20,303 nt of DNA from Phoronis pallida (Eukaryota > Phoronida > Phoronidae), in NCBI GenBank assembly GCA_028565715.1, contig JAOXYC010144440.1, positions 1 through 20,303 on the forward strand, written 5' to 3'. The notes beneath the pieces were generated by a model, which saw nothing but the letters and a program-made list of their open reading frames with translations, ran no database searches and had not been told where the DNA came from. Made by a program: the position numbers and the translations under genes. Positions within the stretch are counted from its first letter, which is position 1; each line of letters opens with the position of its first letter. Below are positions 10,101 through 19,682 of this stretch, piece after piece.

Positions 10101-12760
10101 TACAAACTTCCTCAGACTTACCCAGCCCTGGAACCGTAGAAGTAAGCGTCAAGACATCAGAAAACTGTGTTTGAAGACATTCTTCCACAACTTTACCAAA
10201 CATTGGTTTTACTTTATGGGTCATCTTTGAAAACTTGTCAAGAGTTGGATGAGACGTTGTGCCATCACAAACTATACAAAGGAAAAATCTGGAATGCCGT
10301 CTTATTGCATCTTCGATTGCTTCCACCAAGTCAAATTGAATGTCAATTGGCAGCAACTCCACGTTCACCAAGCAGTGTAGGTTTGTGGCCACAGACGACA
10401 ACCAACAACGCTTTAGAAAAAGCTGTATTTCGTCCCAGTGAGTAGAACTTGAACAGAACAATAGCTGGTGTGAGAGTGGAAAGTTGCCAGTAATGGACCC
10501 GTACAGCTGAAACACAGTTGAGACAACTGTAAGACTCTCAGGCTTCACGGGTACAACAAAAGGTGATCCTGGTTTTATTAACTTCTTGGTTGCACTGCCG
10601 TCTTCAACAACAGGAAGTGGTCTATGAACCGCTGGCAAACTCTCGAAGACGTTTTGAAGGTTCTTTCCGATAAAATCCAACTGTTCTACTGCATTTGGTG
10701 TATCAAGATGTTCGCCATTTTCTTGTTCTGTTGTAAGATGTCCGGATACATTCGGATTGATGAAGCTAAGTATATACAATGCTTGAGTCAAGTTTTCCTT
10801 GTTCTTGAAATAATCAAAAAGTGTCCACAACTGATCCGAGTACACGTAATTTAGATAAGAATATTTCTGTCTTACTTCCGCCAAACTGATGTTCCATGAA
10901 TCCAACTCCCTGTCTAGGTTCTCTGACAATGATTTTAGATCAACTCTTTGCAGTTTTTCTTGGCAATACTCTTTGTAGCTGAAATGGCCAGATCTGTGAA
11001 GCTCCGCGGTTGTTTCAATGATATTCTGAACTAGACCACATATTTCAATGAAGTCTGCTAAAGCCTGTTTCACTCCTTCGGGATTAGCACTGTTATATTC
11101 ACCATCTGGAAGAGACAGTTCGTCGTCATCATAGGGACTGTTGCTTCCATCATCCTCGTCGTAATTGGGTTCTGTGTTTGTCAGGAGCAGAGCCCTGCTT
11201 TTCAAGTCAGAGAGCTTTAACAGGGAGCATTCTATTTGTTGACCATTTTTCATGTAAGAAACAGTGACTTGACAAGTCCCTGACTTCACATGAAATTCAA
11301 ACCTCCCCTTTTGAACAATTCTCATAATGACACCTTTGGTAGCCTCTTCTCGACTGGCGATGTTAGCATGGAGAGATTTCAATGAATGGACGTGATGGTT
11401 GCATCCATCAATGTTCACACCTATATCACAAGGTGCTTCATTGCAGTTTCTCTTGAACTCGTCGAGGAAGTTCTTTGCTGTAGGAGTGTCTTCGTTTTTT
11501 CTAGAAGCCATTTGCAAAAGAGGGTTGAAAAATCGTTGAACAAAAATCAACTGCTTTATTTCTTGGGCATTTATGGACGATTCTGAGTGTTCTTCTACTG
11601 CATTAATAAGATATGTGAAATCTTGATCTACATTTTCTTCAAGAAAGGACATCAGTTGTTTTGATTCAATCACTTTAGAGAGGAGGTCTTCTGTTTTCTC
11701 ATCTATCTTTAAATCTTTCATGCACTGTACGCTTTCACTGACTTGTGACACAGTTATATCCTCGACCTGCCTGCACTTCTGGATAAAGTGTAGTGCATTT
11801 TGAACTTCATCGTTGCCTTGGTCTGTAGCCTTGATACCGAAAGCATCTAGCAACTCTTCAATATGACCAGCCTTCTCTTCAAACTCTTTGTACTGCTCGA
11901 AATTCAGGAACATTTCCCGATCAACGACAGGCTTCTTGAAATGGTGTTCTATGAAGTCAAATTCATACTTAAGTGGAGTGCAGTCGTCGAACAAATCATA
12001 AAACTCCGCGACAGTGATACTTTTTCCTTCGAAAAGTGGTTGCAATAGGTTCTCAAACTCTGAAAAGACACGTCTCAAAAGAAATGTTGACACTTCCGAA
12101 ACGGTTAGTTCTTCATTTCCTTTGGCTGCAAGACCGTTACGGCACATCCTCAAGAATACTTTACTCCCACTGAGTTTCTTTAATTGTTCCACGTTTTCAA
12201 GCATTTCTGACCACTGTTCTAAAAGAAGAGTCTTGTCAAGAACTTTTCCTACTTCCCACGTCGACATGTTGGTCCTTATACTAGAAAGTTGCTCTGAATA
12301 TTCGTTCTTGTCTTTCAAATTTAGACTGCTGCACAGAGTGTTAATGTACTTCGCTTCAAAATTTCTAAAGCAAGAAATCGTGTCATAAGCCAAAGCAATG
12401 CCCTTGTCTATTTTGTTGACTGTGTCACCAACTTCTTCATTCTTTGTAACGCGCTTAAAAAGCTGCAATCTTTCAGTACTTGATTTCATGGTTTTGATAA
12501 CTCCAGACGCCACAGCTACGGGGATCGTCTTTTCATCCAGATTTACAGAAACCAAGGTTAATAGCTTCTTAACCCTCTTCATATTGTTGTGCTCTTGTAG
12601 ACTTCTAGATTTGGAGCCCTCTGCAGTAGCAATGCTGAACCAAAACTTTGCCTCATGCAATATTTGATCAAAGGAAACGATCAATTCCGGGTCCTCAATG
12701 GCTCGAAAAACGGGGATCTTCTTTGTATTTAACTCAGCTTCATATGGCACCAGGCGTAAA
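1171..12760 (-). CDS. RNF213: RNF213-like giant AAA+ ATPase, giant exon (AAA+ core, E3 scaffold, C-terminal domain)
   Basis: One uninterrupted 11,590-nt exon covers residues 836-4699 of the joined protein. The acceptor is TTTTAG at 12766-12761 and the donor is AAG|GTAAGG at 1171/1170. The first base completes a codon split with the previous exon, and the exon ends in phase 0. RNF213 proteins are cytosolic AAA+ motors with six ATPase-like units, of which two bind ATP. Here the two good units are AAA3 (GETGCGKT at residue 2097, DE at 2156-2157) and AAA4 (GKPGSSKS at 2414, DE at 2493-2494, then GISNWALD). The next family block, with NIYGSLYDMLNQ and ending in an LNRFEK motif, lies near 6810-7000. 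Downstream come the E3 scaffold, an acidic linker (about 3440-3484), a reduced RZ finger (4013-4029) and a C-terminal domain alignable to the end of vertebrate RNF213. A RING finger is not found. The unbroken frame argues against a pseudogene. Family assignment is very sure; ligase activity is doubtful. Confidence 0.95.
3181..3231 (-). other. Reduced RZ-type zinc finger within the RNF213-like protein
   Basis: Residues 4013-4029 read CSSMHRLATKGDVCSIC, that is C-x3-H-x8-C-x2-C. Sequence on both sides (a helical stretch before, then HKSTDG and the FFIFRLFLNSCLL helix after) follows the order seen around the RZ finger of vertebrate RNF213. There the four zinc ligands are spaced about C-x3-H-x15-C-x2-C, with a GEC cysteine in the loop acting as the ubiquitin-accepting nucleophile (from memory). 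Here the loop is seven residues shorter and has no cysteine. Zinc binding is possible; RZ catalysis is not expected. Confidence 0.65.
8005..8028 (-). other. AAA4 Walker A motif
   Basis: GKPGSSKS at residues 2414-2421 is the family-typical P-loop of the second active unit. Walker B LLDEIG follows at 7786-7791 (residues 2493-2494), and a GISNWALD sensor segment comes after it. All key acidic and lysine residues are present. Confidence 0.92.
8953..8979 (-). other. AAA3 Walker A motif
   Basis: GETGCGKTS at residues 2097-2105 is an intact P-loop with Lys and Thr in place. The matching Walker B lies at 8797-8802 (FMDEINT, residues 2156-2157). This is the first of the two nucleotide-binding units expected in RNF213. 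Confidence 0.9.
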
Positions 12761-13124
12761 CTAAAATGTAAATAGAAAAATGGAATTTAAAGTATCTAAC
12801 ATTCCCTTTGATTATGCAGCGATAGCAGTCTTGTGCAGAGTTTTATCAATAACATTTAAATTACCGTATATATTATTATTTAAATTATAATATGCTGGTG
12901 TGAAAAGCGGCAATACGTAGATACGTGATAAATATTTAACAATTTGGTTCTATAAGGGAAAATTATTTGCTTCCCTTGATTGTGCTTAATACTTGTCGCT
13001 ATATTCATTGAACAGTTTCATTCAACTTGTAGAAGGTATGCGTGAAAAGGTGATTTTTTAAAAGATTTGATTAGTCAAGACTAATCTACAATATATCTAA
13101 ATAGTTTTTGAATAATGCAATTAC
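12761..13124 (-). other. Intron between the two largest exons
   Basis: This is a 364-nt GT-AG intron, phase 2. It is very AT-rich, with in-frame stops in every frame, including TAA right at the donor. A short run near 13045-13090 contains TTGATTAGTCAAGACTAATC, a weak local inverted repeat. Nothing else is seen. Confidence 0.9.
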
Positions 13125-15064
13125 CTTGATTGAATAACAATTGGATGCCTCATAAATGAGGAAGGAATGCTGAAGCTTGACTTTGACTTGAGTATTTTTC
13201 TAAGGTGATCTTCAAACTTGTTTTGTATCTTCTTGTCCATCGTCTCTATATGATGTATATGTTCCACAAGCGTGGTTGCATCAGTCTTCTTGGCAATTTC
13301 TAGCATATAATTGTCAACCTTTTGGAAGCAGCATGTGTCTTTACTTAAACAAGTAACATCTAAGAGACCCACATACGTCGAATACATACGCCTCAGCTTC
13401 TCACTAGACCCCAAACCACAGGCGCCAGTGTTTACTTCTTCAGTGAACCACTTTAACAATGCGCTTTGTAACCCCTCTGGAAAGGTGTCTTTTCTTGTCA
13501 GAACCTTCATAAAGACCAACCGGACTTCTCTTTCACGATGTTTTGCAACAAGCCCCAATGACCTAACGAGGTTGGCCTGGGAAGAAAACAAAAATTCATC
13601 AAGCAGCAATCTTTCTAAAGCCTCCGTCTCACGCCCTTCCGCGTCTACTCTATGGCCATTCAAAAACCCGTCCAATCGCTTTCTGACTTTTTCCGACACA
13701 TCTGTTAAATCAAGCGGCGAATCGAACTGCGATATGGATTTCCAAAACTCCTGAAGGTCAGAGATATTCTTTTGTCGATATATGTCCTCCTCAAGGCTTT
13801 CGAGTGCATGTTTGATAAAGTCGTTCTTGACCGATGCTTTTTTCCATTTGTCTTGTTGAAGAAGATATACCCACATGGGCAAGAAAGGTGAAATTCGTCT
13901 CCTCGCTAAGACAGCTTCAGTAATAAAATCTCCAGTGATTTCTTTGATTTGATCAATGATAAATGTCCAGCCATCTATATCAAGTGGATAACTTACTGAG
14001 CTACAAAGCAACTGTAAATATGATTGGTGTATATCTTCAACTATGCATTTTTGAATATCATTCGTGTTAGCATTCTTCAATACATGCTTCTCCATCTGGA
14101 TCAATAAAGGAATTGACAATGTGTTTTGAAACATTTGTTTCATGACCTCTGCGGTACCATCATGAGTTGGCCACAATGCATACAGATGCATAAGTATTGG
14201 CTCAATATTCTGAAACTTTACTCCGCTTGTTATCACGAAATGCTCACTTAGCTCCACAGACTCTTGTGGTGATAGAAATGGATATATGTATAGAAGGCAT
14301 TCCGTCCACGTCACATTCTCACCAAAGGCAGACTTCAAAACAGTGGGCAAGAAAGCTTTGAGTTGCTGTTGCATCAGATGATTATCTATCTCTTCAAGAT
14401 AAATGTTAAGCATTTTCTTTGCCATGTCTGACGACAACCACTGTATTATGAGAGCATGTTCTATTCTCAATGCTGTCAAAGATGCGAGGCAAAACATTAT
14501 GCTAGCTTGTGGGTCAGGGTATCTTTGAATATCTTTAGATGTTGAATTTATGGCTTCCACATATTGTTTGCTGAACTTGTCATCTTTTTTTAGGGTGTGA
14601 GTTTTCCAGTCGTTGACATAAATTGCGCTTTGAAGCATGACCTGAAGCTGTTTTGTGAACGATTCCAGAGTGTCCCAACTAACGTCGGTAACCATGGTTC
14701 TCAAGTGGTAACAAATTCCTTCCATCTCTGTATTTATTAGTTCTTGAAAGCTTTGTGCATCTGTCAGGAACACATCACGATGATAATTGCAGTTCATCCG
14801 AAAGTCACGCCATCTCTCTTCTTTGTAATGCGTAGATGCCCACTTCTTGATAGACAGAACATATTTGTATTTGATGTCGTTTGTGTTAGGGATGTTGAAG
14901 TTGGCCCAAGCAACCCAAATACTCGGGTTGTTTTGATCGTTTACAAAATTTAAAGACATGGGGTCTTGATTCCTGTCACCTACTTTAATTGCAAGCTTTA
15001 AGGCGAACTTTTTGTCTTTCTTCAGTATAGGCTGGGGAATGAATAAATAAAAAGTCTTCTTTAT
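13125..15064 (-). CDS. RNF213: RNF213-like gene, N-terminal arm exon
   Basis: This 1,940-nt exon encodes residues 190-835 plus two bases of codon 836. It follows a good acceptor (TTTTTTTGCAG, AG at 15066-15065) in phase 0. It ends at a donor TCAAG|GTAA (last base 13125) in phase 2, which fits the one-base start of the exon at 12760 exactly. The first 100 residues are beta-rich (FALKLAIKV, YKYVLSIKKW, then DVFLTD) and resemble the degenerate CBM20-like segment of some RNF213 proteins. That resemblance is by eye and moderate. The remainder is alpha-helical, as in the N-terminal arm or stalk of the family, with no catalytic motif. I see no C-x2-C pair, signal peptide or membrane span. The methionine one might choose near 15068 is not ATG and lies in the acceptor site, so translation does not start here. 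Confidence 0.92.
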
Positions 15065-15748
15065 CTGCAAAAAAAATCAAATTTTTTCCTTTAAAATATG
15101 CAGTTCGTTAGCAAAAGATTAGAAAACATTTATTCTATTGACCCAGCCTTAGTGGGATTTTGATCTTCGACAATCAATGTGTCGATTTTGAGGAAAATGT
15201 CACCATTGGGTCATAATCGCATTCTGAAAGTATACACATACATGTATACCTTTGTTTTCTAATTGTGTATCTTACTAATATACACTGTACTTGAAAAGTA
15301 GAGCAGGAACGCAAAACGAGGCCCAAAAGGTGGAAGGAGATCCTTCCCCATTCGTCAGCGTGTAGTTGGTTACTTGTCTTTGTGGACGAACACAACACAA
15401 ATTCTGAAGATGATAAAAAACCTTTTTTAACAGGTAAATTTATTTAAAATCACAGTCACACCAACTTTCGAGCGAGTTGTTCTTCTATGCGGGTGTACAC
15501 AGCATAATAAATCGAAATTGTCGCGAATTGTTCTTATATGCGATCTGAATAATGTGCACCGGGGGGTGTACCCGTAGAAGAACCACTCGTTCGAAAGCTG
15601 GTGTGACTGTAATTCTGAATATATAAACCGGTGAAAAGATGATTCATGCCTTTATCATTTTAACAAGAAGGTCCTCGACAGCTCATTTTATCACAATTGG
15701 GAAGAGATTGATAATATTAATAGGCATTTTATAACCAATCATACTTAC
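15065..15748 (-). other. Intron containing a MITE-like element
   Basis: This is a 684-nt phase-0 intron with donor GTAAGT and acceptor TTTTTTTGCAG. It carries the inverted-repeat element at 15452-15610. An open stretch on the minus strand at 15174-15398 does not look coding. Confidence 0.7.
15452..15610. mobile_element. MITE-like element with ~45-bp terminal inverted repeats
   Basis: The left arm at 15452-15500 begins ACAGTCACACCAACTTTCGA. The right arm at about 15566-15610, read on the other strand, begins ACAGTCACACCAGCTTTCGA. The arms agree over their length except for a few substitutions and small gaps. The 65-nt middle contains a further near-copy of part of the arm (GCGAATTGTTCTTATATGCG around 15523-15542). 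The total is about 159 nt with no coding capacity, as expected for a non-autonomous DNA transposon relic or foldback element. A clear target-site duplication is not visible. Confidence 0.7.
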
Positions 15749-15802
15749 TTCTTTCCTTCCCATTTCATAGTTGTCACCTTCGATAACACATTCTGTGTCA
15801 AC
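15749..15802 (-). CDS. RNF213: RNF213-like gene, small exon (18 codons)
   Basis: This is a 54-nt microexon found by splice-site reading. The acceptor is TTTTGTAG (AG at 15804-15803) and the donor is GAA|GTAAGT (GT at 15748-15747), a near-perfect consensus. It is phase 0 on both sides, as are the exons before and after it. It encodes residues 172-189, VDTECVIEGDNYEMGRKE, a hydrophilic linker just ahead of the beta-rich segment. No function can be read from it. Skipping it would leave the frame intact, so it could be a cassette exon. Support rests on the splice sites and phase; transcript data would settle it. Confidence 0.65.
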
Positions 15803-16017
15803 CTACAAAAGTTTGTCACGATAAGTACAACAGTTATTTACAAAGAAATTATATTTACAAGATTTTCAATACACAGTGTTTGAAAAAATCATCAACACCT
15901 AAAAGATCGCAACGGTGTTACGACACAATGGAGATGCCTACACGTTTTGAAATAATTTGCTTTTAATTAATTTCAGTATTCTTTCGTGCACTAACAGTCA
16001 TGAGAACTGAAACATAC
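15803..16017 (-). other. Intron
   Basis: This is a 215-nt phase-0 intron with donor GTATGT and acceptor TTTTGTAG. It is AT-rich and contains no other feature I can support. Confidence 0.62.
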
Positions 16018-16087
16018 GTTTTCTGGAGTGTGCAAGTCTTCCGAAAAGTCCACGTGTTCTTCTTCAGCAGTACCTAGCGCAGCAATC
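16018..16087 (-). CDS. RNF213: RNF213-like gene, small acidic exon (23 codons)
   Basis: This is a 70-nt exon inferred from its splice sites. The acceptor is TTTTATAG (AG at 16089-16088) and the donor is AAC|GTATGT (GT at 16017-16016). Its first base completes the AG-split codon of the upstream exon, and it leaves in phase 0, as the next exon needs. It encodes residues 148-171, including TAEEEHVDFSEDLHTPEN, a strongly acidic and probably disordered linker between the helical N-terminal piece and the beta-rich segment. No domain is recognised. The phase match on both sides makes it more likely than a chance open stretch. Confidence 0.62.
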
Positions 16088-17309
16088 CTATAAAACATTG
16101 CGTCTTTGAGAAATACTTTGAAATTTAACCATCCCTTGAGTTATAAAATGGGTTTCACTCTGTGAATCGGGTATCAGAACTGCACTTATAAATTAAAGGT
16201 TGCATGAAAAGAACACGGATACACCGGAGATATTTGAACAAGCCTAATCAATAACTGAAATATCTATTTTAATAAAAGTACCCGCATCTCCGAGCCAACA
16301 AGTGATCTTACATTTACAGACATCTTCAAGAAAACATTCATTGTAAAAATAATTACTATGTGTGTAATTTTAGTATACTGGACAATACATCTAATGACTC
16401 ACTACTTTAACTTAAGGAGGCACTCCATATTTACTGGTTAAAACCATTTTTAAATGTTCAGGTTCAACATTTTGACATTAGTCTTTTCTAACTGTATAAA
16501 ACAATTGTGTTATCGATTACTTCATCAAGTTCTGGTTATTTTGTTATCGATTACTTTTTTCCATGTATTTTCTGTTACTATGCTCATGTTGCATGCTATA
16601 TACGGGTATTTTATGCTTTGAGATCTAGTCAGCTATGGCGACGTTTGCAAATATAATAGTGACATTTTTAATTAGAGTAGGGTGGGGCAAGACCTCTACG
16701 CTAAGCGGGAATGGCCACGGGTTCATTTTGCGTTGACATTTCAAAATAAAACGTAGCAAGTAATTATTGTGTGCCAATGTGCTATTTAATTATCCTGTAG
16801 AACAGATGAATAGATATTACCAAATAGGAAAAAATAAACGATTTATAAAATAAAGTTATGGGGCGTTTTTTCCCTTGCTTGGGGCAAAACGCCCACCCCT
16901 TTGAATCAAACCGCATGAGGGTGGGCGTGCCCAATTTCTGCATATTAAACAGCTTTAAAACGATCTTTCATACCGTTTAGTACGTTACCACATGGAAGAT
17001 GATTGTGTCTACAACAATTCTGACACGCTAAATGTGCCTATGGAATTTAATAAAAAAGACCTCAAAATGTTTAAATAACGCTAATTTATTCACTTTTATG
17101 TGGACGCGCACATTCTTATTGCTCCGTGGATAATCAACTAAAATGGTCAACTACAGTAAAGGCTTCCATGCACACTGCGCGCGCTTGAACCCCGATGAAG
17201 TGACCTAATTCAATAAAAGCATCTGCATGTTTAGGGAACTGCATAAAACATATAATAATAAGGATATAATTTTGGTCAAAATTAACCTAAAATTTGAAAT
17301 GCAGTATAC
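16088..17309 (-). other. Intron, 1.2 kb
   Basis: This is a phase-2 intron with donor GTATAC and acceptor TTTTATAG. It is mostly AT-rich. A G/C-richer patch at about 16676-16930 contains related words (GTGGGGCAAG, TTGGGGCAAA, GCCCACCCC) and may be a decayed repeat, but I could not define ends for it. Confidence 0.6.
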
Positions 17310-17706
17310 CTTCTGGTGTCAAAGTGTTTGCAGCCTAGTACAAAATCTTCTTCAGCCATAGTCACATCCACTGATAAAGATGGGTATTCTTGTAGTCCAA
17401 CTTCATTAAGTAACTGCTTAGATTCAAACCAGGCCTTTAGCAGTGACGAGAATTCTGACGTTTTTACATTTTCATGTAATTCGTCTAATCCGTCTTTGGA
17501 GTACGCAGTGAGACAACAACGTATCCCCTTTGCATCTGGCAGAAGTTCACTCTTGGTAAGACTGATGAAGTAGCGGAAATGTTTCCTGATAAACTCATTG
17601 AGCACATAGTAATTCTTTTGTAAAAATGCCAAGAATTTCTCTTGATCTGGAACACTTTCCGCCCCATCACTCGCTAAAGCCTTTAATGATAGACTTATCG
17701 AGAAAC
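17310..17706 (-). CDS. RNF213: RNF213-like gene, helical N-terminal exon, possibly death-fold-like
   Basis: This 397-nt exon encodes residues 16-148. The acceptor is TTTTTTTGTAG (AG at 17708-17707) and the donor is AGAAG|GTATAC (GT at 17309-17308). It enters after one base of a split Gly codon and leaves with two bases of an Arg codon. The product is amphipathic-helical throughout: FLAFLQKNYYVLNEFIRKHF, then ELLPDAKGIRCC, then FSSLLKAWFESK. The order and spacing of the hydrophobic positions recall CARD or other death-fold domains. This is inference without a profile search, and a plain helical RNF213 N-terminus is the alternative. The open frame continues upstream into intron sequence, but the methionine there (near 17791) would give a Cys/Lys-rich leader unlike the rest, so I prefer the spliced start. 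Confidence 0.75.
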
Positions 17707-17962
17707 CTACAAAAAAATAGGCTCTCTTAAAGAGGCAATGCCGACAACTAACATTAAACTTTGAACTTTTATTTTTAAAAAACTCACTCATTTTAAAAAT
17801 GCTTGTTATCCTAGCTGTCAGAATCCAACCCAGTTATGACAAGACAAATCTTTATCAAAAATGGTTATCTCATCAATTTCATACATTCTATTCATGTATT
17901 AAATCAGTGATTGTCAATGACAACACAACTATAGTTTACATTGGTCCTGAAAGGAAAAGCAG

Positions 17963-18250
17963 TACCGTATTGCCCACATATGAGCGCATGCGCCTGTATG
18001 TGAATACGCGCCGATACGCGGAACGTATAGGCCCATGCACCTATTTTGCTAGATATTTGAGTAGAGCAAGTGTTATAATTAACATGTCAAAAGTGCGCCT
18101 ACATCCGGAGCGCCCGGTTAACATGGGCCTACACGCGGGACCTTTAGGCCCATGCGCCTATTTTGCGCCAATTTGAATTTACAAATTTTGAGAGCAAAAT
18201 GCAATATTTCGCATATAGGCGCATGCGCTCATATGCGGGGCAATACGGTA
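17963..18250. mobile_element. Short TIR element (MITE-like) flanked by TA
   Basis: The left end reads TACCGTATTGCCCACATATG and continues with GAGCGCATGCGCC. The right end, reverse-complemented, reads TACCGTATTGCCCCGCATAT followed by GAGCGCATGCGCC. The inverted repeats extend for about 45 bp. The outermost TA on each side suits a TA target duplication, as in Tc1/mariner-type MITEs. The 288-nt element carries two internal copies of AGGCCCATGC(A/G)CCTATTTTG (near 18028 and 18147) and is richer in GC than the surrounding intron. The open frame across it on the plus strand is a by-product of the repeat. Confidence 0.78.
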
Positions 18251-18489
18251 TAGATTTCTCATTTTTATCAGCATTAAATTGCAAAGACAGTTAAAATGAA
18301 AGTGCTCTCTCGAGCGAAACATTGGCAAAAAAAAATAATATAAGGAGTCATGGGCGAGTAGATTTTGAACGAATAACAGGTTCAAAAGCCGATATGAGTT
18401 CTTTATTTATTGCATATCATTTTAACGTGACGCTTTTAGCAGTTTACTCTGTTCTGAATAGTAAAAATGAAAAAAAAACATCGTGAATA

Positions 18490-19560
18490 ACGCTACCTGT
18501 ACAGTGCAATTGAAAGACTGAGCTGCCATTTTGAATTTGGTTTCAATGTTACTCCAACCATTCATAGGTCTTGCAGGTACACGTGTTTTCTGTGAATTTG
18601 AAGTTAATTGGACGACAAATGTGGCCTGTAGGGCGAAATTTGAAGAAAACGCAACCAGGTGGCGCAGACAAACATTTAATAGTGATATTTCTAAAATTTG
18701 TGCGCTTATATCAAAGACCTTTACGGTCTCTGCTTATATCTCGAAAACGGTCTGAGAGAAAAGTTGACCGCCATCTTGAATTTGATCTTGATGAAACTGA
18801 GCATATATGGTAAGAGGGTACATAGAGGAATCGGTTGAAAAATGTAACTGTGGCGAATATTGAAGTAATAATTTGAATACAAAATGGCCATTTTGAATCT
18901 GATTTAAACGAAAATCAATAGCTTTCGTGCCATTACATTAGTTTACATGTCATGTGAAAACTTCATGTTAATCGGATGTAAACTGCGTCCTAAATCGTGC
19001 GAATTAGCAAACAAACAAATAAAAGTGCTCAATAGAGCACCAACTTGAAGAAATTCAAAAGAAAAATTGAAAAGAATAGCGCACGACAAGACTACTTTCC
19101 TACCAAATTTCGGAATCCTAAGTCAAAAAATCTACTGAATTTTGATGAAACACTACACACTTGTAGTCTTGAAGATACACATGCTTTGTGTAAATTTGAT
19201 CTATCGAAAAATGCGGCCAGTAAAGTGCAATTTGTAAACAAAATGGCTGCCACAGCCCCCATTTTGAAATCAATTTTGACGAAACTCTACACACTTCTGT
19301 AAATTTGAAGTGAATCGATTGAAACATTGGACCTGTATAGTGCAATTTGTATACAAAATGGCCGCCAGAGTCGACATTTTGAATTCAACTTTGAGGAAAC
19401 TCTAGACACTTGAGTAATTGTAATGATACATGTTTTTTGTGAATTTGAAGCGAATCGATTGAAAAACGGGGCCTGTAGAGGGCAATTTGTAAACAAAATG
19501 ACCGCCACAGCCGCCAGTTTGAATCTGATTTTGACGAAAAACAATAGGGCCCGAGCCATT
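18490..19560. repeat. Degenerate tandem repeat array
   Basis: A unit containing GTGAATTTGAAG, CGAATCGATTGAAA, CCTGTAGAG, GCAATTTGTAAACAAAATGG, CCGCC and CATTTTGAAT recurs. The best three copies have GCAATTTGT at 19227, 19342 and 19482, so the spacings are 115 and 140 nt. The shorter spacing lacks an ACACTTGAGTAATTGTAATG-type stretch. Older, diverged copies lie at 18490-18660, 18750-18810 and 18875-18990. The two ends of the array share a CAATAG...GCCATTAC...ACATGT motif (about 18918 and 19543). It is an intronic non-coding repeat; the family name is unknown to me. Confidence 0.75.
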
Positions 19561-19622
19561 ACTAAAACACATGTTTTGCCAATTAAAGAATCATCCATGT
19601 TTTAATTGATAGTAATATTCAA

Positions 19623-19682
19623 ATCTAAAAGCCCCCAAATTGTCAAAACTTTTAAGTTTTGACAATTTGGGGGCTTTTAGAT
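19623..19682. repeat. Perfect palindrome, 29-bp arms, 2-nt loop
   Basis: The left arm, starting ATCTAAAAGCCCCCAAATTG, is followed after TT (19652-19653) by its exact reverse complement. Pairing stops right outside 19623/19682. RNA from either strand would form a 29-bp hairpin. No bulge and no mismatch is present. Confidence 0.9.

Noticed and set aside
15174-15398. 74-codon minus-strand open frame between two exons
   Set aside because: Its Cys/Ser-rich sequence is unlike the gene. The flanking exons join in phase without it, and no convincing acceptor/donor pair frames it.
16676-16930. Possible repeat with GTGGGGCAAG and GCCCACCCC words at its ends
   Set aside because: The words do not form a clean inverted or direct repeat and no borders could be set, so it is only mentioned in the intron entry.
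17799-18176. 125-codon plus-strand open frame
   Set aside because: It overlaps the TIR element at 17963-18250 and is created by its repeated words.
19033-19600. CRISPR-like reading of the spaced repeat
   Set aside because: Units are long, diverged and unevenly spaced, and the region is in an intron of an animal gene.
19045-19605. Several 60-100-codon open frames on both strands with similar peptides
   Set aside because: The peptide similarity reflects the tandem DNA repeat, not a gene family.
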